18,033 nt of DNA, taken from contig JAVVPN010000059.1 in assembly GCA_036655755.1 (NCBI GenBank), positions 1-18,033 of the forward strand. The letters run 5' to 3'. The notes under the pieces are model-generated. The model searched no databases, was not told where the DNA came from, and saw nothing but the letters and a program-made list of their open reading frames with translations. Source of the stretch: JAUNSR01 sp036655755 (lineage in GTDB: Bacteria; Bacteroidota; Bacteroidia; Bacteroidales; JAUNSR01). Each line of letters begins with the position of its first letter. Position 1 is the stretch's first letter. Shown piece by piece: positions 6,528 to 14,659 of this stretch. A program made the translations under genes and the position numbers.

Positions 6528-8630
6528 TTAATCGTTCATTGAGAGCAATAACTCTGTATTATTCCGTGTATTTTCCATACGTTTACGGATAAAATCCATT
6601 GCTTCCATTGAATTCATATCTGATAGATAGCGACGTAGAATCCACATTCGGTTTAAAGTATCTTTGTCTAATAATAAGTCATCTCTACGTGTGCTGGATG
6701 CCAGAATATCGACAGCAGGGAAAATACGTTTATTTGCCAATTTTCTATCAAGCTGAAGTTCCATATTTCCGGTCCCTTTGAACTCTTCAAAAATAACTTC
6801 ATCCATCTTAGACCCCGTATCAATTAAAGCAGTTGCTATAATAGTCAAACTACCTCCATTTTCGATATTACGGGCAGCTCCAAAGAACCGTTTCGGTTTT
6901 TGAAGAGCGTTAGCATCTACTCCACCGGATAAAACTTTTCCTGATGCTGGTGCAACCGTATTAAAAGCTCTAGCTAATCGAGTTATAGAGTCTAATAAGA
7001 TTACTACATCATGCCCACATTCCGTCATTCGTTTGGCTTTCTCTAAAACCATATCTGCTACTTTTACATGACGTTCTGCTGGCTCATCAAAGGTAGATGA
7101 TATCACTTCTGCCTTTACGCTTCGGGCCATATCAGTCACCTCTTCCGGACGCTCATCTATTAATAGAATAATCATGTAAACCTCTGGATGATTAGCCGAA
7201 ATAGCATTTGCAATATCTTTTAACAATACTGTTTTACCCGTTTTTGGCTGGGCTACAATCAAGGCTCTCTGACCTTTTCCGATAGGAGAAAACATATCAA
7301 CAACACGGGTTGATATAGAATCATTATAACCTTTGGTAAGATTAAATTTCTCATTCGGGAATAATGGAGTAAGATGTTCGAACGGAACACGATCTCTCAC
7401 AAATTCAGGTGAACGACCATTAATCTTCTCAACTTTCACCAAAGGGAAAAAACGCTCTCCTTCTTTAGGAGGTCGAATCGGCCCTTCCACTACGTCTCCT
7501 GTCTTTAAACCAAAAAGTTTAATCTGAGACATAGAAACATAAATATCATCCGGGGATGTAAAGTAGTTATAATCAGGAGAACGAAGGAATCCATAACCAT
7601 CACTCATAATCTCCAACACTCCTGTCCCATATAAAATACCTTCAAAATCATACGGTTTTTCACGTTCTGGTTTTTCAGATCGAGTGACTGGTTGATTTGT
7701 TATATTATTCTGCGGAGTTTCTGGATTTGTAGTTGTTGCATTTTGAGCTACTTCTGCCTGTACACGATCATTTTGAGGTGGACGTTGTTGCTGATTTTGT
7801 GGACGAGAACGATTTATCTGGTTTTTTCCTTTAAAAGGGAAAAATGATTGGAATGCCTGCTTGTTTTGCTCAATAATCGTTTCATCTAACAAAGCATCCG
7901 GCTTTTCAGAAGGATTAATAAGATCTGGTGTTTCTTGAGGCTTTGGTTCATCTTTTAATGGATTCCGGAATAATCCGCGCGATCGATTTGGCTGTTGAGA
8001 CTGTGGCTCTGGCTTCTCCTGAACTTTTTCAACATCTTTTTCCATAACCTGAGGCTCTAAAGTTATAGATTCAGAAGCATCATTAGTTGCATCCGTTTTC
8101 TGAACCATCGGTCTGATGCGAGGTCGATGTATCTTTTCTCCAGACACAGCTTCATGATTCACCTCAGGAACTTCCTCCTTTTTAACTGGTTCGGCAGTCT
8201 TTTCGGCTGGGTGAATAACCTCCTCTTTTTTAGGAGATGGAGTGTCGTTTTTCTTTGATTTTTTATTCGGCGTAGATTTTTTTTGATTTCCGGCCTCTTT
8301 ACTTGATGGGTTCGGAGTCTCCTTAGATACTATTTTTTCAGACTGGCTATCAGTATCTTTAGCAACTTTTTCTTTTTTAGGTGCATTTTTAGGAGCACTC
8401 TTCATCTCTTTTTTATCGCGTGGAGAGTCTGTCCGTTTACGAGATGGTTTTTCTGTTTTTTCCTTTTCGGAGGCAATTTTTTTGCCGGCAAGATCAATTG
8501 CCTGTTGGTCGAGAATCCTATATACCAAATCTTCTTTTTTAAGAGAATCTATCTTCTTGATCCCCATATCTTTGGCGATTTGTTTCAGGTCCGACAACAA
8601 CTTGTCGTTTAGTTCTATAATATTATACAT
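6528..8630 (-). CDS. rho: Transcription termination factor Rho with long disordered insertion
   Basis: 700 residues against about 420 in E. coli. Order: Rho N-terminal helical domain (1-45, LNDKLLSDLKQIAKDMGI); a low-complexity region (about 46-325), first Lys/Glu/Pro/Ser-rich, then Gln/Asn/Pro/Arg-rich; the cold-shock-like RNA-binding domain (326-402, GVLEIMSDGYGFLRSP); the RecA-type ATPase with P-loop QPKTGKTVLL (461-470); Walker B DVVILLDSITRLARAFN (541-557); the Q-loop region SGKVLSGGVDANALQKPKRF (563-582); and EEFKGTGNMELQLDRKLANK (615-634). All motor motifs appear intact. Rho is a hexameric RNA translocase that ends transcription of untranslated RNA. Long insertions here are typical of Bacteroidetes; in B. 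thetaiotaomicron this region has been reported to drive phase separation. tilS lies upstream on the same strand, 220 bp away. The start is the ATG at 8630. Confidence 0.97.
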   Translation of the reverse strand: MYNIIELNDKLLSDLKQIAKDMGIKKIDSLKKEDLVYRILDQQAIDLAGKKIASEKEKTEKPSRKRTDSPRDKKEMKSAPKNAPKKEKVAKDTDSQSEKIVSKETPNPSSKEAGNQKKSTPNKKSKKNDTPSPKKEEVIHPAEKTAEPVKKEEVPEVNHEAVSGEKIHRPRIRPMVQKTDATNDASESITLEPQVMEKDVEKVQEKPEPQSQQPNRSRGLFRNPLKDEPKPQETPDLINPSEKPDALLDETIIEQNKQAFQSFFPFKGKNQINRSRPQNQQQRPPQNDRVQAEVAQNATTTNPETPQNNITNQPVTRSEKPEREKPYDFEGILYGTGVLEIMSDGYGFLRSPDYNYFTSPDDIYVSMSQIKLFGLKTGDVVEGPIRPPKEGERFFPLVKVEKINGRSPEFVRDRVPFEHLTPLFPNEKFNLTKGYNDSISTRVVDMFSPIGKGQRALIVAQPKTGKTVLLKDIANAISANHPEVYMIILLIDERPEEVTDMARSVKAEVISSTFDEPAERHVKVADMVLEKAKRMTECGHDVVILLDSITRLARAFNTVAPASGKVLSGGVDANALQKPKRFFGAARNIENGGSLTIIATALIDTGSKMDEVIFEEFKGTGNMELQLDRKLANKRIFPAVDILASSTRRDDLLLDKDTLNRMWILRRYLSDMNSMEAMDFIRKRMENTRNNTELLLSMND

Positions 8631-8784
8631 TTGGATATGAAAAATGTAGTTTAATCTTCAGATATTTTTTATACACTCCAAGAGTAGCTCCGGAAAGCAA
8701 TATAAAAAAATGAACAAATAAATTGATTGGGTTAAATAGCGAGAGATGTAGCCGGACTTATATGCCGGTGTAGTTTATTTCTCA

Positions 8785-8792
8785 CAAAAATA
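8785..8792 (-). promoter_or_regulatory. Candidate -7 element for rho
   Basis: On the minus strand this reads TATTTTTG, matching TAnnTTTG. It would give rho an untranslated leader of about 145 nt. No -33 box is seen at normal spacing, and the sequence is AT-rich enough for a chance match. A long leader fits the known autoregulation of rho in other bacteria. Confidence 0.3.
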
Positions 8793-8815
8793 ATATTTTT
8801 TTTAAACAATGACGA

Positions 8816-8870
8816 ATATTACTTCTGAAAAATGGAAATAGAATAATATTTTATTTTTCAGAAGTAATAT
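8816..8870. repeat. 18-bp perfect inverted repeat over the tilS stop codon
   Basis: ATATTACTTCTGAAAAAT (8816-8833) and ATTTTTCAGAAGTAATAT (8853-8870) are exact reverse complements, separated by 19 nt. The right arm encodes the last codons of tilS and the first base of its stop codon. No T tract follows on the minus strand, so this is not a classical intrinsic terminator, although it may still form the 3' end or a stabilising hairpin of the tilS mRNA. Confidence 0.7.
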
Positions 8871-10212
8871 CATATAACTTGATCATTAATACTTTCTTGG
8901 TAGCGGATGTTACACGATATCGGTTATCAGCTCGTTCGCTTATAATCCAGATTATCTGACCATCAGAACACAGTAACCAAGCCCGTTCTTTATCAGCCAA
9001 CGAATATTTATGATCAGAGAAATAATCGCTCAACTTCTTCATCCCTCTCATTCCGAAAGGAACAAATTTATCGCCTTGCTCCCATTTCCGTAGAATCAAT
9101 GGATAATTTAACTTTTCAGCATCAAAACAAGCGATATTCTTATCTTTTGGAATTACAAATCCCGGAAAGTAATCTAATAATTCAAAGCGCAATTCTAAAG
9201 GAACCTGAATAGCAGATACCCCTTGTGGAATTACGGTTTGATCCAATTTACTAAGATCTTCCCTGCGACTAATTATTAGATCATCTCGGTCTTTTACTAT
9301 CCGATAATCCCCTGCGAAAAATTGTTTCCCCGATATTCCTTCCAATGAATTCCAGATATCCGAAATCATAATACTGCTTACGTCATACTCGCGCAACAAC
9401 TCAAACAAAACAGATTTTGGAGCAATTGTTTGCTTCAAACCTGCTATCGAAATTAAAACATCTTCGTCTGCAATACGAACTATTTTATTTCTAATTTCGT
9501 GAATTGCATGACGGTAAATCTTATCGGTCTCACGCAAATACCCCATAGTACGAAGAATAGACTCGTTCGCATTCGGATTAATATCACGTAACATCGGTAA
9601 TAATTGTAACCGTATTTTATTTCTCAAATAAATATCCTCTTTATTTGTACTATCCGTTATAAAATCGATGTTTCTTACAGCGAGATAATCTTCTATTTCT
9701 CTACGGCTAACAACAGACAACGGCCGAACCACATTCCCATTTATAGCATTGATTCCTGTTAATCCGGCGATTCCGGTACCCCGAAGCAAGTTTAAAAAAA
9801 ATGTTTCTACCGAGTCATCCTGATGATGTGCAATTGCTATAGACTGAGCTTCTGTTACTTGCAATAATTCTTCAAACCATTCGTAACGCAGTTCCCTACA
9901 GGCCATTTCGATTGAAATCCCCTTTTCAGCTGCATATTCAGTGGTCTCAAACTCAATTTCTTTAAACGGGATGCCATATTCACGAGCTGTCATTCGAGCA
10001 AACTCATGGTCTCGAACAGATTCGTCTCCTCGCAAATGGAAATTGCAATGAGCTGCTATACACTTATAGCCCAATGTTATTAATACATCCAATAAAGCCA
10101 TCGAATCAGCCCCTCCACTGAATCCTATTAACACCGGAGTCTCTTTGTCAAGCATTGCTGTCTCCTTAATAAAGTGCTCTACTTTATTTAATAATCGTAT
10201 TTCAGATTCCAT
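8851..10212 (-). CDS. tilS: tRNA(Ile)-lysidine synthase
   Basis: 453 residues from the ATG at 10212. TilS adds lysine to C34 of the tRNA-Ile with anticodon CAU using ATP, so that it reads AUA codons. Seen: the PP-loop SGGADS (32-37), HHQDDSVETFFLNLLRGTG (129-147), DSTNKEDIYLRNKIR (187-201), then a substrate-binding region. The C-terminal TilS domain contains LRKWEQGDKFVPFGMRGMKKLSDYF (from residue 374). Length fits the long, E. coli-like class. The frame stays open up to an ATG at 10308, but those 32 extra residues are hydrophobic and unrelated to TilS, whereas MESEIRLLNKVEHFIKE is the normal N-terminus, so the shorter start is preferred. A minus-strand TAATTTTG at 10411-10418 is a weak promoter candidate. 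It diverges from pheS and lies upstream of rho on the same strand. Confidence 0.95.
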   Translation of the reverse strand: MESEIRLLNKVEHFIKETAMLDKETPVLIGFSGGADSMALLDVLITLGYKCIAAHCNFHLRGDESVRDHEFARMTAREYGIPFKEIEFETTEYAAEKGISIEMACRELRYEWFEELLQVTEAQSIAIAHHQDDSVETFFLNLLRGTGIAGLTGINAINGNVVRPLSVVSRREIEDYLAVRNIDFITDSTNKEDIYLRNKIRLQLLPMLRDINPNANESILRTMGYLRETDKIYRHAIHEIRNKIVRIADEDVLISIAGLKQTIAPKSVLFELLREYDVSSIMISDIWNSLEGISGKQFFAGDYRIVKDRDDLIISRREDLSKLDQTVIPQGVSAIQVPLELRFELLDYFPGFVIPKDKNIACFDAEKLNYPLILRKWEQGDKFVPFGMRGMKKLSDYFSDHKYSLADKERAWLLCSDGQIIWIISERADNRYRVTSATKKVLMIKLYDITSEK

Positions 10213-10460
10213 ATTTAATTTGATTTTAACGTCCGAAACAGCTTTCACTGTATTTATCCTAAAAAATTGATTTAACCATGATATAGGCAAAATAATAGCA
10301 TAATTCAAGGAAGGTGTTTCGCGTTTCCTGACTTAGAATAATTGTAGGGTAAGTGATTTTGGAACTCTTATTATTACTATAACAATCGAACGGACGTCTT
10401 GTTTATATTCCAAAATTAAAAATTCCTAGTTAAAACAGGTATATTCGAGAAAGGTTTTAT

Positions 10461-10468
10461 TAAATTTG
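10461..10468 (+). promoter_or_regulatory. Candidate -7 element for pheS
   Basis: TAAATTTG matches TAnnTTTG exactly and is followed by C. It would start transcription near 10475, leaving a leader of about 20 nt before the ATG at 10497. This argues against the TTG at 10479 as the start codon. No clear -33 box is seen. Confidence 0.5.
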
Positions 10469-10496
10469 CACCATTAATTTGAAAAAGCCTAGCAAA

Positions 10497-11516
10497 ATGA
10501 TCGATAAAATTAAGTTGCTTTCGGCCGAGATTGATGGCTTAACAGCCTCTTCTGCTGAAGAAATTGAAGCCTTACGCATCAAATACCTTAGTAAAAAAGG
10601 GGAAATTAATCAGTTAATGGCTGATTTTCGCAACGTAGCTCCCGAAGATAAAAAAACTGTCGGACAACTGTTGAATGATCTGAAAGAAAATGCTCAGAAT
10701 AAGATTAACACCCTTAAAGAGCAATATGCACAACAGGATCATGTTGATGATGGTATTGACCTTACCCGTTCTGCTTATCCTGTTCAGACCGGTTCTCGTC
10801 ATCCGCTCTCTGTTGTTCGTAACGAAATTATCGAAATTTTCGGTCGATTAGGCTTTTCTATCGCCGAAGGTCCGGAAGTTGAAGATGACTGGCATGTTTT
10901 TGGTGCATTAAATTTCGCTGAAGACCATCCGGCCCGCGATATGCAAGATACTTTCTTTATCCAAAGTAATCCCGATATTATCCTACGTACGCATACGTCT
11001 TCTGTCCAAGCGCGCGTAATGGAGAATACGCAACCTCCTATCCGCATTATTTGTCCCGGACGCGTTTATCGCAATGAAGCAATTTCTTACCGTGCGCATT
11101 GTTTCTTCCATCAGGTTGAAGCGCTGTATGTTGATAAAAATGTATCATTCGCCGATTTGAAACAGGCACTCCTATTCTTTGCGAAAGAGATGTTTGGTCC
11201 GGATACGAAAATCAGATTACGTCCATCTTATTTCCCATTTACAGAACCATCTGCCGAAATGGATATTTCATGTAATATTTGTGGTGGCGAAGGTTGTCCA
11301 TTCTGTAAACATACAGGGTGGGTAGAAATTTTAGGATGTGGAATGGTTGATCCGAATGTATTGGAAGCATGTGGTATCGATAGCAATGAATATAGTGGAT
11401 ACGCTCTTGGAATGGGTATCGAACGTATTACCAATCTTAAATACCGCGTAAAAGACCTTCGAATGTTCTCTGAAAACGACCAACGTTTCCTTGAACAGTT
11501 TGAGTCAGCGCATTAA
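10497..11516 (+). CDS. pheS: Phenylalanine--tRNA ligase alpha subunit
   Basis: 339 residues. PheS is the catalytic subunit of the alpha2beta2 enzyme that charges tRNA-Phe. Residues 1-85 are the N-terminal coiled-coil arm that contacts tRNA. The class II core follows: motif 2 PGRVYRNEAISYRAHCFFHQ (187-206) and motif 3 SGYALGMGIERITNLKYRVKDLR (300-322). Four cysteines in CNICGGEGCPFC (259-270) form a zinc-ribbon-like insert before GWVEILGCGMVDPNVL; such an insert occurs in PheS of several bacterial groups and is absent from E. coli. The frame extends to a TTG at 10479, but the ATG at 10497 gives the expected N-terminus MIDKIKLL and fits the promoter. pheT is not adjacent; the next gene is an acyl-CoA ligase, so the subunits are encoded separately, as is usual in Bacteroidetes. 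Followed by its own terminator. Confidence 0.97.
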   Translation: MIDKIKLLSAEIDGLTASSAEEIEALRIKYLSKKGEINQLMADFRNVAPEDKKTVGQLLNDLKENAQNKINTLKEQYAQQDHVDDGIDLTRSAYPVQTGSRHPLSVVRNEIIEIFGRLGFSIAEGPEVEDDWHVFGALNFAEDHPARDMQDTFFIQSNPDIILRTHTSSVQARVMENTQPPIRIICPGRVYRNEAISYRAHCFFHQVEALYVDKNVSFADLKQALLFFAKEMFGPDTKIRLRPSYFPFTEPSAEMDISCNICGGEGCPFCKHTGWVEILGCGMVDPNVLEACGIDSNEYSGYALGMGIERITNLKYRVKDLRMFSENDQRFLEQFESAH

Positions 11517-11547
11517 TATTTAAATATTACTTAACAATATTTTTTAT

Positions 11548-11583
11548 AAAAAGCAGATAAATCAATCGGTCTATCTGCTTTTT
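11548..11583 (+). terminator. Rho-independent terminator after pheS
   Basis: Perfect 12-bp stem, AAAAAGCAGATA (11548-11559) with TATCTGCTTTTT (11572-11583), and a 12-nt loop, ending in a T tract 32 bp past the pheS stop. Confidence 0.9.
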
Positions 11584-11653
11584 GTTCGTAAATTAGAATA
11601 CAAATCGGAGAATCCCTCCCAACCTATATAACGGAATAACTTTATTACTACAA

Positions 11654-13303
11654 ATGCAAGAAAGTTTTAATCAATATCTTGAACAATCGATCAAGTCGCA
11701 TTGGGATATGCCAGCGTTGACTGATTTTAAAGGCTCTACTCATTTATATAAGGACGTAGCTCGAAAAGTAGAAAAAATTCATCTCCTTTTTGAAGCAGCC
11801 GGCATCCAAAAAGGTGATAAAATAGCTCTTTGCGGTCGTAATAGTGCTAATTGGGCTATTTCATTTGTTGCAGTTGTAACTTATGGAGCAGTCGCTGTAC
11901 CTATCCTGCATGATTTTAAACCAGACAACATTCACCACATCGTAAACCATTCAGAAGCGAAAATTCTTTTTGCAGGTGACAATGTATGGGAGAACCTGAA
12001 TGAAGGCAAAATGGAAAATCTGTTAGCAGCTATTAATCTTACAGATTTTGAACTATTTACCTGCAAATCTTCAGAAATAAAACACGCTCGTTTACATCTG
12101 AATGAACTATTTGGGAAACGTTATCCAAACCGCTTTACACCTGCGGATATTTCCTTCCATAAAGATCAGCCAGACGAATTAATGCTTATTAATTACACGT
12201 CCGGATCCACTGGCTTCTCGAAAGGAGTTATGCTTCCTTATCGAAGCATTTGGTCAAACACCAAGTTTTGCCTCGACAATTTGGACTTCTTGAAACCTGG
12301 CGATAAAATTATTTCAATGCTGCCTATGGCGCATATGTATGGATTGGCTGTCGAAGTTATCCATCCAATCTGCAAAGGTTGCCATATTCACTTTTTGACT
12401 CGCACCCCATCCCCTAAAATCATTATGGATGCTTTTGCCGAAGTCAAGCCAAAACTTATCGTAGCTGTTCCTTTAATTATTGAAAAGATAATTAAAACGC
12501 GGGTATTCCCGCTACTAGAAAAGCCTTTGGTAAAACTAATGCTTAATATCCCATTTGTAGATCAACAATTATTAGGCAAAGTCAAAAACAAACTTTTTGA
12601 AACATTCGGTGGCAACCTGCAGGAAATGATTATCGGAGGGGCTGCAATGAATAAAGAGGTAGAACAGTTCTTGCGTCGTATCGAATTCCCATATACCGTA
12701 GGATACGGTATGACAGAATGCGGGCCGCTTATTTCTTATGCACCATGGGATGAAACTAAACCAACTTCTTGCGGCCGCATAGTAGAGCGAATGCAAGTCA
12801 GAGTAGACTCTGCAGATCCGGAAAATATTGTGGGTGAAATTCATGTAAAAGGATCCAACGTCATGTTGGGATATTACAAAAATGAAGAAGCCACCAATGC
12901 AATACTAAAAGAAGATGGTTGGATGAATACCGGAGACATGGGTATTGTAGATAAAGACGGTTTTATCTTTTTACGTGGCCGTAGCAAAAACATGATCTTA
13001 GGTCCATCCGGTCAAAATATCTACCCGGAAGAGATCGAAGATCAGCTAAACAATATGCCTTTTGTAAGTGAATCCATCGTTGTAGAGAAAGAAGGCAAAT
13101 TAGTAGCATTAATCTACCCGGATTTCGATAGCCTTGACCGCGAAGGAATTCCTCATGACCGGATTGAAGAGAAAATGGAAGAAAACCGACAGGCACTCAA
13201 CCCTCAACTACCGGCATATAGCCAAATTTCAAGAGTAAGAATCTACTTTGAGGAATTTGAAAAAACACCAAAACGAAGTATAAAACGATATTTATATCAA
13301 TAA
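11654..13303 (+). CDS. Long-chain fatty acid--CoA ligase-like AMP-forming enzyme
   Basis: 549 residues of the ANL (acyl-CoA synthetase/AMP-binding) superfamily, closest in style to long-chain fatty acid CoA ligases. These activate a fatty acid to acyl-AMP and transfer it to CoA at the inner face of the membrane. Seen: the phosphate loop YTSGSTGFSKGV (181-192), GYGMTECGP (350-358), the GWMNTGDMG motif with the ribose-binding Asp (D428), the hinge region GRSKNMILGPSGQNIYPEEIE (442-462), and the C-terminal TPKRSIKRYLY (538-548). In that last motif the position normally held by the catalytic Lys of GKxxR aligns with Ser 542, although nearby Lys residues (540, 544) may substitute. A candidate -7-like TAACTTTA lies at 11637-11644, very close to the ATG. 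The gene is monocistronic between two terminators. A role in recycling fatty acids or activating acids from diet or host is inferred. Confidence 0.88.
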   Translation: MQESFNQYLEQSIKSHWDMPALTDFKGSTHLYKDVARKVEKIHLLFEAAGIQKGDKIALCGRNSANWAISFVAVVTYGAVAVPILHDFKPDNIHHIVNHSEAKILFAGDNVWENLNEGKMENLLAAINLTDFELFTCKSSEIKHARLHLNELFGKRYPNRFTPADISFHKDQPDELMLINYTSGSTGFSKGVMLPYRSIWSNTKFCLDNLDFLKPGDKIISMLPMAHMYGLAVEVIHPICKGCHIHFLTRTPSPKIIMDAFAEVKPKLIVAVPLIIEKIIKTRVFPLLEKPLVKLMLNIPFVDQQLLGKVKNKLFETFGGNLQEMIIGGAAMNKEVEQFLRRIEFPYTVGYGMTECGPLISYAPWDETKPTSCGRIVERMQVRVDSADPENIVGEIHVKGSNVMLGYYKNEEATNAILKEDGWMNTGDMGIVDKDGFIFLRGRSKNMILGPSGQNIYPEEIEDQLNNMPFVSESIVVEKEGKLVALIYPDFDSLDREGIPHDRIEEKMEENRQALNPQLPAYSQISRVRIYFEEFEKTPKRSIKRYLYQ

Positions 13304-13321
13304 AAACTGCTTCAAATTATA

Positions 13322-13363
13322 AAAGCGAATAAAATCAGAATATACCCTGATTTTATTCGCTTT
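13322..13363. terminator. Bidirectional terminator between the acyl-CoA ligase and rmuC
   Basis: Perfect 17-bp stem, AAAGCGAATAAAATCAG (13322-13338) with CTGATTTTATTCGCTTT (13347-13363), and an 8-nt loop. It sits 18 bp after the ligase stop and 8 bp from the rmuC stop codon. The convergent genes probably share it. Confidence 0.88.
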
Positions 13364-13371
13364 ATTTTATT

Positions 13372-14646
13372 TTATCCTTCTATTCGATCTGTTTCAGATT
13401 GACCGGGCACGGCAAGTTGCTTTTTAGCTTTTACTCCAAGTTCTCGCAACTTATCCACCTGTGATAACAAATTCCCATTGCCATCATGCAATTGCCCCAT
13501 TGCTTCTTGATAGCTTTTATTTACTTTCTCTATATTACTCCCCACTTCTTTAAACGTAGTGTAAAGAGTTACAAATTTATCATACAAGCGTCCTCCTCTT
13601 TCGGCTATCTCAATCGCATTTCTGCTTTGATTATCCCGCTTCCATAAATCCGCTATTAATTTTAGGGCGGTAATCAGATTTGTCGGACTGATCAATAATA
13701 CCCGTTTCTCATAAGCGTATTGCCATAAATCAGGATTTGCCTGAAGGGCTACCATATAAGCCGGCTCATTTGGAATAAACATCATAACAAAGTCTAAAGA
13801 ACGAGCATAATCCTGATAATTCTTAGTTGCAAGCTCATGGATATGACTTTTGATCGATAATAAATGTTCATTCATCGCTTTATCCGCTTCAGCCTTTGTT
13901 TCAGCTTCTGTAAAACGGACAAAAGCTGTAAGCGAAACTTTCGAATCGACAATAATGCGGCGATTATCCGGATATGCAATCATTACATCTGGCCGCATTT
14001 TTTGCCCATGTGCCCCAATAATCGGCTTCCCATGCTCATCTGTCATTGTTTCTTGAACAAAATATTCCCGATTTTTTTGTAATCCTGATCGTTCCAAAAT
14101 TGTTTCAAGAATCATTTCGCCCCAATCTCCCTGTATCTTGCTATCCCCTTTCAACGCTTTAGTCAGATTGCGGGCATCCTCACTAATTTGAGCGTTTAAC
14201 TGTACCAACTCCCGAATCTTTTCTTCCAGGCTGAATCGTTGTTTCGACTCTTTATCGTAAGTCTCTTCTACCTTACTTCGGAATTGAATAATATTTTCTC
14301 GCAAGGGATCTAAAATCGTACGCAGCTCACTACTATTCAATTCGGTAAAACGACGCGACTTTTCTTCCAGAATAGAATTCGCCATCAGTCGAAATTCATT
14401 TTCCATCTGACGTTTTTTCTCATCCATCTCTTTCTGAAATTGCATCTGCTGCTCTTTAAGAGAGTCATTACGCGTCCCCAATGATGCATTTTCTTGAATC
14501 AGTTCTTTTATTTCAGATTCCTGCCGCGAATTTTTCTCTTTTAATTCGTTGGTTATATGATGAATTGCAGAATACTTAGAACGCATTATAAAAAACAAGG
14601 AACCTCCACCAATGAAGATTCCTGTAACCAAACTAATCAAATCCAT
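13372..14646 (-). CDS. rmuC: DNA recombination protein RmuC
   Basis: 424 residues. An N-terminal membrane anchor (about 3-21, ISLVTGIFIGGGSLFFIM) is followed by a coiled coil (about 30-165) and the RmuC nuclease-like domain. That domain shows GDWGE (173-177), RPDVMI (218-223) and IIVDSK (231-236), forming the PD-(D/E)xK-type site, then FIPNEPAYMVAL and LLISPTNLITALKLIADLWK. RmuC limits inversions and rearrangements at short inverted repeats in E. coli; its exact biochemical action is not settled. Its stop is shielded by a shared terminator. It is the last gene of a three-gene unit, starting 13 bp downstream of the dihydroorotase stop, so it is probably translated from the same mRNA. No cysteine, truncation or missing motif stands out. 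Confidence 0.95.
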   Translation of the reverse strand: MDLISLVTGIFIGGGSLFFIMRSKYSAIHHITNELKEKNSRQESEIKELIQENASLGTRNDSLKEQQMQFQKEMDEKKRQMENEFRLMANSILEEKSRRFTELNSSELRTILDPLRENIIQFRSKVEETYDKESKQRFSLEEKIRELVQLNAQISEDARNLTKALKGDSKIQGDWGEMILETILERSGLQKNREYFVQETMTDEHGKPIIGAHGQKMRPDVMIAYPDNRRIIVDSKVSLTAFVRFTEAETKAEADKAMNEHLLSIKSHIHELATKNYQDYARSLDFVMMFIPNEPAYMVALQANPDLWQYAYEKRVLLISPTNLITALKLIADLWKRDNQSRNAIEIAERGGRLYDKFVTLYTTFKEVGSNIEKVNKSYQEAMGQLHDGNGNLLSQVDKLRELGVKAKKQLAVPGQSETDRIEG

Positions 14647-14659
14647 ATATTTTATTCAA

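Noticed and set aside
7660..8500. Low-complexity stretch in rho as a sign of frameshift or a non-coding insertion
   Set aside because: The frame is open throughout and long disordered insertions in Rho are typical of Bacteroidetes.
10213..10308. Upstream extension of tilS by 32 codons to an ATG at 10308
   Set aside because: The added residues are hydrophobic and not TilS-like; the family N-terminus begins at the ATG at 10212.
10479..10496. TTG start for pheS
   Set aside because: The ATG at 10497 gives the usual PheS length and start and fits the promoter position.
13850..14082. Short plus-strand open frames inside rmuC
   Set aside because: Two overlapping frames compete with each other and lie opposite the conserved RmuC nuclease domain.
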